From assembly GCA_964350695.1 (NCBI GenBank), contig CAYGKM010000004.1, positions 1-64,000 on the forward strand: a stretch of 64,000 nucleotides of DNA, written 5' to 3'. Positions 32,969 to 41,923 of this stretch are shown here, in pieces. The DNA comes from TMED27 sp964350695. Its GTDB lineage: Bacteria > Pseudomonadota > Alphaproteobacteria > Micavibrionales > Micavibrionaceae. How positions within the stretch are numbered: the stretch's first letter is position 1; the number at the start of each line of letters is the position of its first letter. A program made the translations under genes and the position numbers. A model generated the notes under the pieces. The model was not told the origin of the DNA, did no database searches, and was given only the letters and a program-made list of their open reading frames with translations.

Positions 32969-33734
32969 ACTCACTATCGAATATATCGGCACGGACTATT
33001 ACGGATGGCAGCGACAGCCGGAACACCCGACCATTCAAGGGTCGATAGAAGCCGCAATTCAAAAATTCTGCGGCCAAAATGTCGAGGTGCAAAGCGCAGG
33101 ACGTACAGATGCAGGCGTACATGCATGGGCGCAAATTGCGCATGCGGATTTTGAAGCTTTTAACACCCCCATGACACCCTATGAAATTACAAAAGCCATC
33201 AACGCCCATCTGCGTGAAGAACCTATCAGTGTGATCCATATGGAAGAAGCACAGGACGATTTCCACGCCCGCTTCTCCGCCAAAAACAAGCTGTACGTCT
33301 ATCGCATTCTAAACCGCCAAGCCGCCCCCGCCATTGAGCAAGACCGTCTCTGGCATTTCAGGCGTTCCCTGGATGTGCCCGCAATGCACGAAGCCGCCAA
33401 GATTTTGATCGGTCAGCATGATTTCACCACCTTTCGCGATTCGCAGTGCCAAGCGAAAAATCCTGTGCGTACGCTAGACCGCCTCACTGTCTCCGCCCAC
33501 GAATACGATCCCCATGGCGGCATTGAAATCCGCATCGAAGCAGAAGCCATGAGTTTCCTTCACCATATGGTCCGCAATATAGCGGGTACACTTACGCTTA
33601 TCGGTGAGGGTAAATGGAGCGCGAATGATCTCGCGGAAGCCTTGGATGCCAAAGACCGCGCCAAAGGCGGCCAAACTGCCCCCGCCCACGGCCTATATCT
33701 GAAACGTATTGATTACCCCGCCACCACCAAATAA
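32952..33734 (+). CDS. truA: tRNA pseudouridine(38-40) synthase TruA
   Basis: This 260-residue enzyme makes pseudouridine in the anticodon arm of many tRNAs. It has GTDYYGWQRQ near the start, the catalytic D53 in GRTDAGVHA, and AMSFLHHMVRNIAGTL in the C-terminal half. Its start lies inside the end of the upstream transporter gene in another frame. Confidence 0.96.
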   Translation: MTQRYKLTIEYIGTDYYGWQRQPEHPTIQGSIEAAIQKFCGQNVEVQSAGRTDAGVHAWAQIAHADFEAFNTPMTPYEITKAINAHLREEPISVIHMEEAQDDFHARFSAKNKLYVYRILNRQAAPAIEQDRLWHFRRSLDVPAMHEAAKILIGQHDFTTFRDSQCQAKNPVRTLDRLTVSAHEYDPHGGIEIRIEAEAMSFLHHMVRNIAGTLTLIGEGKWSANDLAEALDAKDRAKGGQTAPAHGLYLKRIDYPATTK

Positions 33735-33806
33735 AATTATGAAAAATTATTGGACTTTTCGGGCGTTTTGCCCTATATCTATTGCCACACGGAAAAGGAC
33801 AATATT

Positions 33807-34508
33807 ATGACTGGATTTTTTAAAACAGGATTTTTGACACTCGCGGCCATCCTTATGGCCTTTGGATCGGCCTTTGCACAGGATTTAGGGTTTAACAACG
33901 CCCTTCAAACCATCAATAAGGTCAACAGCTACCGCCCTGAAAAAAGCCCGAAACATCAAGGCTCACAAGATATTCTCAAAGACCGCATCCTCGATAGCAG
34001 AAACCGCGTCGTCGGAAATGTAAACGACGTTATCTTAAGCCGTAACGGCAGCATTAAGCTTATTGATGCGGATTTTGATCGCCTGAAACTCGGCACAGAC
34101 CAACTCATCATAAACTATGATGATTTCAGCATTCGCCCCGTTAGCAATGGCTATAAAATGTCATATACCGATGATCAAATCGAAGAAGTCTTTCCTGAAC
34201 TTCTGGCCAATATCGCCACAGCATCAGGCGAGGGCAGCGAAACAGCATTTAGCCTTAAGAAAATTGTCGGTGCAGATGTAAAAGCCAAAGACGGCCGTAA
34301 GCTTGGTAAAGTTCAGGATGTTTTGTTTGATTCTCTCGGCGGTCGCGCAGAACTTATTTTTGTGGCAATGGATTATAAATCCGCGCGTGGTGAAGGCGCG
34401 GCGATCCCGTTTAATGTCGCAAAATATGACACAGATTATAAATCCGTAATTGCAACTGTGCCCAATGATATGGCCGATGCGATGATTCAATACGCCAAAG
34501 ATAAATAG
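33807..34508 (+). CDS. Exported PRC-barrel protein
   Basis: This 233-residue protein has a signal peptide (MTGFFKTGFLTLAAILMAFGSAFAQ) and two PRC-barrel-like halves: ILKDRILDSRNRVVGNVNDVILSRNGSI (about 60-90) and FSLKKIVGADVKAKDGRKLGKVQDVLFDSLGG (about 150-182). The IVGADVKAKDGRKLGKVQDV pattern is diagnostic. PRC-barrels are small beta domains used in RNA binding (RimM) and in photosynthetic or envelope proteins; periplasmic versions have no defined role. The start at 33807 is set by AAAAGGA and the signal peptide; the frame runs 19 codons further upstream without support. Confidence 0.85.
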   Translation: MTGFFKTGFLTLAAILMAFGSAFAQDLGFNNALQTINKVNSYRPEKSPKHQGSQDILKDRILDSRNRVVGNVNDVILSRNGSIKLIDADFDRLKLGTDQLIINYDDFSIRPVSNGYKMSYTDDQIEEVFPELLANIATASGEGSETAFSLKKIVGADVKAKDGRKLGKVQDVLFDSLGGRAELIFVAMDYKSARGEGAAIPFNVAKYDTDYKSVIATVPNDMADAMIQYAKDK

Positions 34509-34512
34509 GGGT

Positions 34513-35643
34513 TTAAGCGAAATACCGCTCTAAAACTCGGGTAAATATCTTTTGCAGATTTTCTAAATCTTCGACCGGCGCATTTTCATCAACCTGATGA
34601 ATGCTCGCATTCACGCCGCCGCATTCAATAACAGGGCAATATTGCACGACAAACCGCGCATCCGACGTGCCGCCATTTGTGGTGTAAACCGGCACTTGGC
34701 CTGTCACATCTTTAACCGCATCCCGAACAATATCCGACCACGCACCAGGCTCGGTAATAAAGCTCTCGGCGCTGCTTTGAAATTCAATCTCATACGCACA
34801 TTCATGCCCGTCCAAAAGCCCCTGCACGGTCTCTGAGAGGCTTTGCGCGGTCCATGTATCATTAAACCGTATATTAAACTCCGCGCGCGCCTCGCCGGGA
34901 ATTACATTAATCGCAGAATTTCCGACATCCACCGTGGTGATTTCCAAATTCGTCGCAGGAAAAAATTCGCTGCCCTCATCAAAAACATGGCTGCTAAGCG
35001 TATCCAATAATTTCACCATCTTGGTTATAGGATTATCCGCCAAATGCTGATAGGCCACATGCCCCTGCACGCCGGGCACGCTTAAATACCCGTTCAGCGA
35101 GCCGCGCCGCCCGATCTTGATTTCTTGACCAAGGCTGTCGGGATTGGTCGGCTCTCCCACTATCGCAACATCCGGAATATGCCCATGCTCCTTCATCCAT
35201 TCCAAAACACGTACAGTGCCGTTCACCGCTGGGCCTTCTTCATCACCCGTAATTAATAAACTGATCGAGCCTTTAAAGCTCCCGTTTTTGACAAATTCCG
35301 CCGCCGCCACAGCAAACGCCGCCACCGAGCCTTTCATATCGCTTGCGCCGCGACCGTATAAAACGCCGTCTTCTATTACGGGGTTAAACGAGCCATGCGT
35401 CCACGCATCCTCATCCCCTGCGGGCACAACATCGGTATGTCCCGCATAACATAAGTGCGGGCCGCTATCGCCGATACGGGCAAAGAGATTGGGAACATGA
35501 TCGTCCCCTTCGCCAAACGGCAAATGATGGCAGGTAAATCCTACGCCTTCCAAAAACTCACCAAGCAGCACTTGCGCGCCCTCATCCTTCGGCGTGACAG
35601 AGGGGCAGGCAATTAATTTTTGTGTGAGTTCAAGCGTGTTCAT
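34513..35643 (-). CDS. dapE: Succinyl-diaminopimelate desuccinylase
   Basis: This 376-residue di-zinc M20 peptidase-type enzyme is in the lysine/meso-diaminopimelate pathway. H69 and D71 in AGHTDVVPAG, D102 in GRGASDMKG and E135-E136 in GDEEG are the metal and catalytic residues; the C-terminal HQVDENAP holds a further ligand. The peptidase dimerisation domain sits around residues 180-290. It is transcribed with dapD on the same strand but separated from it by an HD-domain gene. Confidence 0.97.
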   Translation of the reverse strand: MNTLELTQKLIACPSVTPKDEGAQVLLGEFLEGVGFTCHHLPFGEGDDHVPNLFARIGDSGPHLCYAGHTDVVPAGDEDAWTHGSFNPVIEDGVLYGRGASDMKGSVAAFAVAAAEFVKNGSFKGSISLLITGDEEGPAVNGTVRVLEWMKEHGHIPDVAIVGEPTNPDSLGQEIKIGRRGSLNGYLSVPGVQGHVAYQHLADNPITKMVKLLDTLSSHVFDEGSEFFPATNLEITTVDVGNSAINVIPGEARAEFNIRFNDTWTAQSLSETVQGLLDGHECAYEIEFQSSAESFITEPGAWSDIVRDAVKDVTGQVPVYTTNGGTSDARFVVQYCPVIECGGVNASIHQVDENAPVEDLENLQKIFTRVLERYFA

Positions 35644-35691
35644 ACTTTAAGATTTATCACATTAACGAGGTAGGGCAAGAAAGATTGAAGT

Positions 35692-36687
35692 CTAAACTTC
35701 GGGTGTACGGTTTTCTTCTCTGTGCAATATACCCCTAATCGGACGAAGGACTCTGGGCATTTCTGCTTCTTTGAGAGGCAGAGGAACAAGAATTGAAACA
35801 TCCGCAAAGGGTGCAATTCTTCCTTTTTCAAGTTCTCTACGATTAACCCTATGGGCATTGTGAATATTCAACGCTGTTCTGAACAATTGATGAAGGTAAT
35901 CATAGGCTTTGGCGTTTGCGGGGTGCAAAATCTTTGCGGCATCAAAGTAATTTAAGGGTGCCTCTTGCCCTTCGACTGTGTAAATAGGGGTTAAAAAGAA
36001 AAGCTCTGTTTCATTCAGCTTTCTTCCCATGGCCGCGTCATCTTGTGATCCTTCAAGTGTCTGTATGTTATGAATGCGGTCAAACGCCTTACAAATTGAT
36101 GAAATAGGACTTTGCACAATATCATCGAAATATTTTCTAATCCCGATATCATCTTTATAGCCAGGTATGAAGCGTGACATGGTGTCAAATTCTTGTGTGA
36201 TTATTTCAATATCATCGTAAAGCCGTTTAAGCTCTATATCCTTGACACCAAATTCATCTCTATGAAACTTTGCCCATGCTCGCAAAAAATCTCTGATCTG
36301 AGGCGGCGTGATTCCATTGTCTTCCCCTCTGTCGTGCAGAGCGGTAACAACCGTAACCAAATCTTCCCTATAAATTTCTATGCCAAGATTTCGTAACGAT
36401 CTTGGATATAATATTTGGGAATATTCATGTGCAATTGCTGGGCTTCCGTCTCGCCTTTTTGCATTTCCGACACATTCTCTCGTAAGTTCCAAAGCGCCGA
36501 CACAAAGCAAATTACTAGGCATTGCGGCAATTGTAAGGTCCCATTTTGGAGATAAGGCCTTAACTGCAGCGGTGTCAGGCGGTTCTAAATAGGCATGTGC
36601 TACGGTAATCAGCGCCTCAATATTGGCAGCGAGCTCCGCTTCATTCTGCATATTGTAGAGTTTTTTAAGAGATTCGTGCCAACTCAT
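35692..36687 (-). CDS. Orphan RelA/SpoT-type HD phosphohydrolase
   Basis: This 331-residue protein has a central domain that follows the (p)ppGpp hydrolase pattern of SpoT: AKRRDGSPAIAHE with H87, VTALHDRGED with H118-D119 and E122-D123, and K200-AFDRIHN with D203-R204 and H206-N207, the equivalent of KLADRLHN. No synthetase, TGS or ACT domain follows; the C-terminal 120 residues are unrecognised. It therefore looks like a stand-alone alarmone or nucleotide hydrolase. I chose ATG 36687 because the sequence upstream is an unlikely leader. The gene is AT-richer than dapE and dapD on either side, which suggests transfer. Confidence 0.75.
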   Translation of the reverse strand: MSWHESLKKLYNMQNEAELAANIEALITVAHAYLEPPDTAAVKALSPKWDLTIAAMPSNLLCVGALELTRECVGNAKRRDGSPAIAHEYSQILYPRSLRNLGIEIYREDLVTVVTALHDRGEDNGITPPQIRDFLRAWAKFHRDEFGVKDIELKRLYDDIEIITQEFDTMSRFIPGYKDDIGIRKYFDDIVQSPISSICKAFDRIHNIQTLEGSQDDAAMGRKLNETELFFLTPIYTVEGQEAPLNYFDAAKILHPANAKAYDYLHQLFRTALNIHNAHRVNRRELEKGRIAPFADVSILVPLPLKEAEMPRVLRPIRGILHREENRTPEV

Positions 36688-36793
36688 ATTTTTACTCAGC
36701 TTATATTTTACGTATGGATACAGAAACCTGCGGCTAAGAGCAAGAAAAAACAAATATGAAAATTATCTAATGTATTGAGGGGGCTAAATCCCT

Positions 36794-37636
36794 TTAATCC
36801 CGCAATAAATCATTGATGCTGGTCTTGCTCCGTGTTTGCGCGTCGACGCGCTTAACAATCACCGCGCAAGACAGGCTCGGCCCTGCGCTTCCATCGGGCA
36901 AAGCCTTGCCAGGCAACGTCCCCGGCACAACAACAGAATATGCAGGCACGCGGCCGCGGAAAATCTCGCCGGTTTCACGGTCTATAATCTTGGTCGAAGC
37001 GCTGATAAAAACACCCATGGAAAGCACAGAGCCTTCTTCCACGACCACGCCCTCAACAACTTCGCTGCGCGCACCGATAAAGCAATTATCCTCGATAATC
37101 GTAGGGCCAGCCTGCAAAGGTTCTAAAACCCCGCCAATCCCTACGCCGCCGGATAAATGCACATTCTTACCAATTTGCGCGCAAGACCCCACAGTTGACC
37201 ACGTATCAACCATAGTCCCCTCATCCACATACGCCCCGACATTCACGAAAGAAGGCATCAACACGACGCCCTTGGCGATGTAGGCACTGTGGCGCACGAT
37301 GGCGTTCGGCACGGCGCGAAAGCCCGCGCTTGCGAATTCAGACGCTTCCCATCCGTCAAACTTGCTCGCAACCTTGTCATACCACCCCGACCCGTCAGGG
37401 CCGCCGGAGATTCGCTGCATCGGGTTCAGGCGAAAGCCCAAAAGCACTGCTTTTTTAAGCCATTGATGCACAACCCAGCTGCCGTCAATCTTCTCCGCAA
37501 CGCGCACCTTACCAGCATCAAGCGCAAGCAGCGCCTCTTCAACCGCGTCGCGTTGCGCGCCTTCTGTATTCGGGCTAAGCGAATCACGCGCGTCCCACGC
37601 TGCTTCAATGGTCGCTTCTAAATTCGGGGTGTTCAT
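36794..37636 (-). CDS. dapD: Tetrahydrodipicolinate N-succinyltransferase
   Basis: This 280-residue trimeric left-handed beta-helix enzyme succinylates tetrahydrodipicolinate before DapC and DapE act. It shows the hexapeptide repeats (VLMPSFVNVGAYVDEGTMVDTWSTVGSCAQIG, NVHLSGGVGIGGVLEPLQA), IEDNCFIGARSEVVEG and the C-terminal SLSCAVIVKRVD. The frame is open 30 codons further, but the family N-terminus (NLEATIEAAWDARDSL) fits ATG 37636; ATG 37651 is an alternative. Confidence 0.96.
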   Translation of the reverse strand: MNTPNLEATIEAAWDARDSLSPNTEGAQRDAVEEALLALDAGKVRVAEKIDGSWVVHQWLKKAVLLGFRLNPMQRISGGPDGSGWYDKVASKFDGWEASEFASAGFRAVPNAIVRHSAYIAKGVVLMPSFVNVGAYVDEGTMVDTWSTVGSCAQIGKNVHLSGGVGIGGVLEPLQAGPTIIEDNCFIGARSEVVEGVVVEEGSVLSMGVFISASTKIIDRETGEIFRGRVPAYSVVVPGTLPGKALPDGSAGPSLSCAVIVKRVDAQTRSKTSINDLLRD

Positions 37637-37738
37637 CTCTGGGTGTGCCATGCTTAAAATCATCCTGTAATAATCAAATGCTTCATGTGTCGCACTTGAC
37701 CATGAACACTCTCTAAAATCAAGCATAGGGAAGAGCTT

Positions 37739-38422
37739 TTAAGAGCGCTTGCTCATAAGATGTTTGCGCGCAAGATTAAGCTTTTTGCTGTCTGCCATGG
37801 TTAAATGGGCTTCCACAGGCTCTAGCAAATCAACCACGCGTTTGTAATTCTTCCCCGTAAAGGCGCGCGCGGCTTCCGTGCAGGCGTCTAAAATCTGCAT
37901 TTTAAAATGCTCTCTTACCGCTTGTTCAAGGCGCGTATGACGAATGGTTGCAGCGCGCTCTATCTGCCGTTCACTGGGCGAAATAAAATATTTTTTATGC
38001 TCTTTAATAGCCGTGGACATGCTTTTCACCGCCGCCTCGATTAAAACTGTATCCGAAAGTCCCGCGCTTCGGGCGACCTCGCTTGTTTCTTTTTTGGCGG
38101 CTGCCAGAATTTCAGAAAATTCCAAACGGTGAATACCGTCAAGATACATATATCCTTCTAGCGCGAGCTTTGATTTGGAAAATTGTATCTCAAGTGCAAG
38201 CTCTTCGCGTTCATAGCGCGTAATCGCCAGAAAATTCCCGCTTATTTGAGAATTCGGCATCGAATTTTTGTATGGCTTTATGATTTTATAATTCTTGTGA
38301 TACTCAACAAGACCGCTGAGATAACCAAAATGATGGCCCTCTTCCAGAAAACGGAAATTTCTCTCACATTCATTAAAGAAACATGCAAGCAGATCGGACA
38401 TTGCCGGACTTGATTCGTACAT
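37739..38422 (-). CDS. Unknown 227-residue protein
   Basis: This soluble, mostly helical protein has no signal peptide or membrane helix. The C-terminal half is charged and helical with repeated Ala and Glu, perhaps a small helical-bundle domain. I do not recognise a family. ATG 38422 or ATG 38401 could be the start; neither has a convincing ribosome binding site. It is upstream of dapD on the same strand, with about 100 bases between them, and divergent from the FemAB-like gene. Nothing indicates a role in lysine synthesis. Confidence 0.65.
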   Translation of the reverse strand: MYESSPAMSDLLACFFNECERNFRFLEEGHHFGYLSGLVEYHKNYKIIKPYKNSMPNSQISGNFLAITRYEREELALEIQFSKSKLALEGYMYLDGIHRLEFSEILAAAKKETSEVARSAGLSDTVLIEAAVKSMSTAIKEHKKYFISPSERQIERAATIRHTRLEQAVREHFKMQILDACTEAARAFTGKNYKRVVDLLEPVEAHLTMADSKKLNLARKHLMSKRS

Positions 38423-38465
38423 TTATATATTCACACCCCGTTGGATTATTTTTATTTATTGTTTA

Positions 38466-39422
38466 TTGTTTTTTATGTTTTGCAACATCCGATGGTCCAA
38501 CTTACCCCCTAATTTATGGGAAGAAGCTTACCAAAAAGTTAAAAATCCTAACTTTTTACAGTCATTTAGCTATGGTTGGGCGCAAATTAAGCTCAACAGC
38601 CAAAAGCCGCGTTATGGAATTATAGAAATAGACGGGCAAGATGCGGGAATTCTCCAGATTCTGGAGGTCGGAATCCTCAAAAACCTTATACATGCGGTCA
38701 TTATAGATCGTGCGCCGCTCTGGTATGATGGATATGGAAGCCCCGCCCATCTCGCGGCCTTCCTGAAAACCTTAAGAGCCGAGTTTCCCCGCCGTTTCGG
38801 GCGAAAAATTCGCTTTATCCCTGAAATCAGGGACAGCGCCGCTACGCAAACCCTTATGAAAGACGCCGGATTTATTCATCAACCCGCATCCTCCTATCAA
38901 ACCCTCATTCTGGATTTAAACAAACCTTTGGATGATTTACGCGCGGATTTTAAAAAACGCTGGCGTAACGCTCTCACAAAAGCGGAAAAACAAGGTCTGA
39001 AAGTCGAATGGGATGATAGCGGCCAGCACCTGACCTCATTCTTAAAAGCCTATATCCACGACCGCGCCGCGAAGGGTTATGACGGCCCATCCGTAAAACT
39101 TATACAAGAATTGGCAAAAACAACCCTGCCAAGACGTGAAATGTTGATTGGCCGCGCCCTGGATAAAGGCCAGCTTATCGGCGCTGTATTGATATTCTGT
39201 CATGGACGTGGAAGCACCTATCAGATAGGCTGGAACACAGATTTAGGAAGAGAAAAAGGCGCGCATTACGCTTTGCTGTGGGACGCGTTGAAGACATTAA
39301 AAACACGCAATATTCATACGTTCGATCTCGGAGGGGTCAATGATGACACAGCCAAAAATGTTAAAAACTTCAAAGAAGGCATGGGCGGTCGCCTTTTGTC
39401 TTTACCCGGCCTTTATTCTTAA
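38466..39422 (+). CDS. FemAB-like peptidyltransferase / GNAT-fold protein
   Basis: This 318-residue protein has two GNAT-like halves. The C-terminal half contains FKKRWRNALTKAEKQGLKVEW, GAVLIFCHGRGSTYQIGWN and the closing IHTFDLGGVNDDTAKNVKNFKEGMGG, the pattern of FemX/FemAB proteins. These use aminoacyl-tRNA to add amino acids to peptidoglycan precursors or related acceptors, and are found in many alphaproteobacteria with unknown acceptors. The last 83 bases overlap the next gene in another frame, and that gene's Shine-Dalgarno sequence lies inside this one. Confidence 0.8.
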   Translation: MFFMFCNIRWSNLPPNLWEEAYQKVKNPNFLQSFSYGWAQIKLNSQKPRYGIIEIDGQDAGILQILEVGILKNLIHAVIIDRAPLWYDGYGSPAHLAAFLKTLRAEFPRRFGRKIRFIPEIRDSAATQTLMKDAGFIHQPASSYQTLILDLNKPLDDLRADFKKRWRNALTKAEKQGLKVEWDDSGQHLTSFLKAYIHDRAAKGYDGPSVKLIQELAKTTLPRREMLIGRALDKGQLIGAVLIFCHGRGSTYQIGWNTDLGREKGAHYALLWDALKTLKTRNIHTFDLGGVNDDTAKNVKNFKEGMGGRLLSLPGLYS

Positions 39423-40224
39423 CGCCCCTTCCGCAAACGCTGAACCCTCAAGGCAGCAACTGGTTTACGAAGTCTATGCAGGCGGAATTCACGCGCTTCA
39501 GGCCACAATGGATGTTGATTTGACAAGCCCCGGCAAATACTCGGTCATTCTCGACGCCAAAACGCGCGGCATGCTTGGTACATTGGTGCCATGGGTCGGC
39601 ACATTTGAAAGCCATGGCTGGGCGAATAATGCAAATTATGCCCCGCAAAAACACCAGTCTTCGGCTGTTTGGCGCGGCGAAACCGATATCAAAGAATATC
39701 TCTACAACAAAGACGGCACATTCAAATCCCTGCGCATCACCGAAGGCGATAGCAAAGATGAAATCCGCGAAGTGGAAGCCGAAGTCACTGATGGCACGAT
39801 TGATGTTCTCACCGCCACTCTGCGCGTCATGGAAAACTATAATAATGGCGGAAAATGCGAAGGCGCAGCCGAGGTTTTTGATGGCAAACGCCGCTTTGAA
39901 CAGCGCTTCAAACACGTAAAAGACGTCACGCTTGCGCCCTCAAAATACAACATCTTTGGTGGGGAAGCCGCCGAGTGCACCGTCGAAGTCACCCCGATCA
40001 ATGGCGAGTGGAGCAAAAAACCCCGTGGTTGGCTCTCGATTCAGGAACAAGGCCGCGACAAAGGCACAATGCCCACCGTTTGGATGGGTAAAGTCACCGA
40101 AACCGGTCCTGCTGTTCCCGTTAAGATCCGCGTTAAAACGGATTACGGCACGCTGTTTATGCACCTTGCCGAATATAACTCCGCCGAAAAAACTCTGGTG
40201 GCTGAAAAGCGCGTAACCGAATAA
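39340..40224 (+). CDS. Exported DUF3108-like protein
   Basis: This 294-residue protein has a signal peptide (about residues 1-34, ending SANAEP) and a DUF3108-type beta-rich body with LVYEVYAGGIHALQATM and later GKRRFEQRFKHVKDVTL. Such proteins are thought to be periplasmic or outer-membrane-associated. GGAGGGG about eight bases before ATG 39340 is a strong ribosome binding site and lies within the upstream FemAB-like gene, so the two are translationally linked. Two ATGs in tandem (39340, 39343) are possible. Confidence 0.8.
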   Translation: MMTQPKMLKTSKKAWAVAFCLYPAFILNAPSANAEPSRQQLVYEVYAGGIHALQATMDVDLTSPGKYSVILDAKTRGMLGTLVPWVGTFESHGWANNANYAPQKHQSSAVWRGETDIKEYLYNKDGTFKSLRITEGDSKDEIREVEAEVTDGTIDVLTATLRVMENYNNGGKCEGAAEVFDGKRRFEQRFKHVKDVTLAPSKYNIFGGEAAECTVEVTPINGEWSKKPRGWLSIQEQGRDKGTMPTVWMGKVTETGPAVPVKIRVKTDYGTLFMHLAEYNSAEKTLVAEKRVTE

Positions 40225-40265
40225 GCCCCTTGTTTTTATAGGTCTTTAACAATAACAATATTTAT

Positions 40266-41612
40266 ATGACAGATCCGCTCGCTATTCTAATCCTCGCCGC
40301 CGGCAAAGGCACACGGATGAAATCCGATAGCCCCAAAGTCATGCATATGCTGGCGGGTCGCCCGATGATTAACTGGCTCTTGGATGCCTGCGAAGCGTTA
40401 AATCCCGATAAAATCGTCGTTGTCACAGGTCCTGATATGGCCGATCTCCAAGCTGCCGTGAAACCGCATAAAGCTGTAGTTCAAGAAATTCGCGATGGAA
40501 CGGGCGGCGCGGTTAAATGCGCGCTTCCTGCTCTCAAAGGCTTTAAAGGCAACGTCCTCATCCTGCTCGGCGATACCCCGCTTCTTAACAAAAAAACATT
40601 AAAAGCCCTCATCGCCGCCAAAGATAAAAATGCCCTGTCGATCCTCGGCTGCACTATGCCGAACCCCTTCGGATATGGCCGCCTTATTCTGGATGATAAG
40701 GGTAATCTCAAAACCATCGTCGAGGAAAAAGACGCAAATTCTCAGCAAAAATCGGTAACCCTAGTCAACACAGGTGCGTTTTGCGCCGATGGCGCGCAGC
40801 TCGAAAAATGGATCGCCAAACTCGACACCAACAACGCCCAAAACGAGCTGTATATCACGCAGCTCCCTTCCATTATCGCCAAAGAGGGCGGCAAAACCGC
40901 CGTTGCCACCATCTCCGATGCGGATGAAATTCTGGGCTGTAACACCCATGCCGATCTCGCGGCATTGGAAAAAACCCTGCAAAATCGCCTTCGAAAAAGC
41001 CACATGGATGCGGGCGTATCCATGCAAGACCCCGAAACCGTCTATCTATGGCATGACACAAAAATCGCCAGCAGCGCACATTTAGAACCAAACATATTCT
41101 TCGGCCCTGACGTTAAAATCGCCGAGCGCGTCACCATCAAAGCCTTCTCCCACCTCGAAGGTGCACATGTAAAATCAGGCGCGACTATCGGCCCGTTCGC
41201 AAGGCTGCGCCCTGGCACGGTGCTCAGCGAAGATGTCCGCATCGGCAATTTCGTGGAAGTTAAAAACTCAAGCCTGGGCAAAGGCTCGAAAGCCAATCAC
41301 CTCGGCTATATCGGTGACGCTGCGCTGGGCGAAAACGTCAACTTCTCCTGCGGCGCAATCACCGTGAATTACGATGGCTTTGAAAAGCACAAAACCATCA
41401 TCGGCGATAGCGTCATGGTCGGCTCGAACGCCTCTCTCATTGCCCCTATAAAAATCGGTGACGGCGCGTTTGTCGCGGCAGGCTCGACGCTAACGGAAAA
41501 CGTCCCCGCCGATGCGCTCGCAATGACCCGCCCTGATACCCAAATCAAAAAAGGCTGGGCCGCGAAATACCGCGAAATCAAAGCCGCCATAAAGAGAAAG
41601 AAATCCGCATGA
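40266..41612 (+). CDS. glmU: Bifunctional GlmU (GlcN-1-P acetyltransferase / UDP-GlcNAc pyrophosphorylase)
   Basis: This 448-residue enzyme makes UDP-GlcNAc for peptidoglycan and LPS. The N-terminal pyrophosphorylase has LAAGKGTRMKSD and QEIRDGTGGAVKCAL. The C-terminal left-handed beta-helix has IGPFARLRPGTVL, EVKNSSLGKGSKANHLGYIGD with the catalytic His, and NFSCGAITVNYDG. It is followed by a small exported protein and then glmS, the preceding step of the pathway. No Shine-Dalgarno sequence is obvious before ATG 40266. Confidence 0.97.
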   Translation: MTDPLAILILAAGKGTRMKSDSPKVMHMLAGRPMINWLLDACEALNPDKIVVVTGPDMADLQAAVKPHKAVVQEIRDGTGGAVKCALPALKGFKGNVLILLGDTPLLNKKTLKALIAAKDKNALSILGCTMPNPFGYGRLILDDKGNLKTIVEEKDANSQQKSVTLVNTGAFCADGAQLEKWIAKLDTNNAQNELYITQLPSIIAKEGGKTAVATISDADEILGCNTHADLAALEKTLQNRLRKSHMDAGVSMQDPETVYLWHDTKIASSAHLEPNIFFGPDVKIAERVTIKAFSHLEGAHVKSGATIGPFARLRPGTVLSEDVRIGNFVEVKNSSLGKGSKANHLGYIGDAALGENVNFSCGAITVNYDGFEKHKTIIGDSVMVGSNASLIAPIKIGDGAFVAAGSTLTENVPADALAMTRPDTQIKKGWAAKYREIKAAIKRKKSA

Positions 41613-41857
41613 TCCGTATCCTCGCCGCGCTCGCGCTCCTCGCCGTATCCACTCCCGCATACGCAGAGCCGTGTGAAGGCTTCACAAACGCCATGGGCGC
41701 TTTGGAGGCGGAAATGAAAATCACCCAAAACCAAGTGCAAGAACCCCGCCGCTCTGCCGCGCCGCCAATACAATCCATCAACCAATCCCTCGATGAACTT
41801 GAAAAAGCTCTGCGTGACCACCGCGCCGCGAACGCGCAGCCCGCTCAAACCCGCTAG
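41609..41857 (+). CDS. Small exported protein between glmU and glmS
   Basis: This 82-residue protein has a signal peptide (MIRILAALALLAVSTPAYAE) and a polar mature part with two short helices, including SLDELEKALRDHRAA. It has one Cys shortly after the cleavage site, but AYAEPC is not a lipobox. It overlaps the glmU stop by four bases (ATGA), so it is co-transcribed and coupled. I do not recognise it. Confidence 0.7.
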   Translation: MIRILAALALLAVSTPAYAEPCEGFTNAMGALEAEMKITQNQVQEPRRSAAPPIQSINQSLDELEKALRDHRAANAQPAQTR

Positions 41858-41923
41858 GGATTTGTAACACCGCGCAACATCATGTGACTTGCGGTTTTCG
41901 TAGAAATAGGTAAATTCACCCTC

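Noticed and set aside
37637..37726. N-terminal extension of dapD to 37726
   Set aside because: The added residues do not resemble DapD and no ribosome binding site supports that start.
41858..41923. glmS ribozyme upstream of glmS
   Set aside because: The gap is only 66 bases and holds none of the conserved ribozyme elements.
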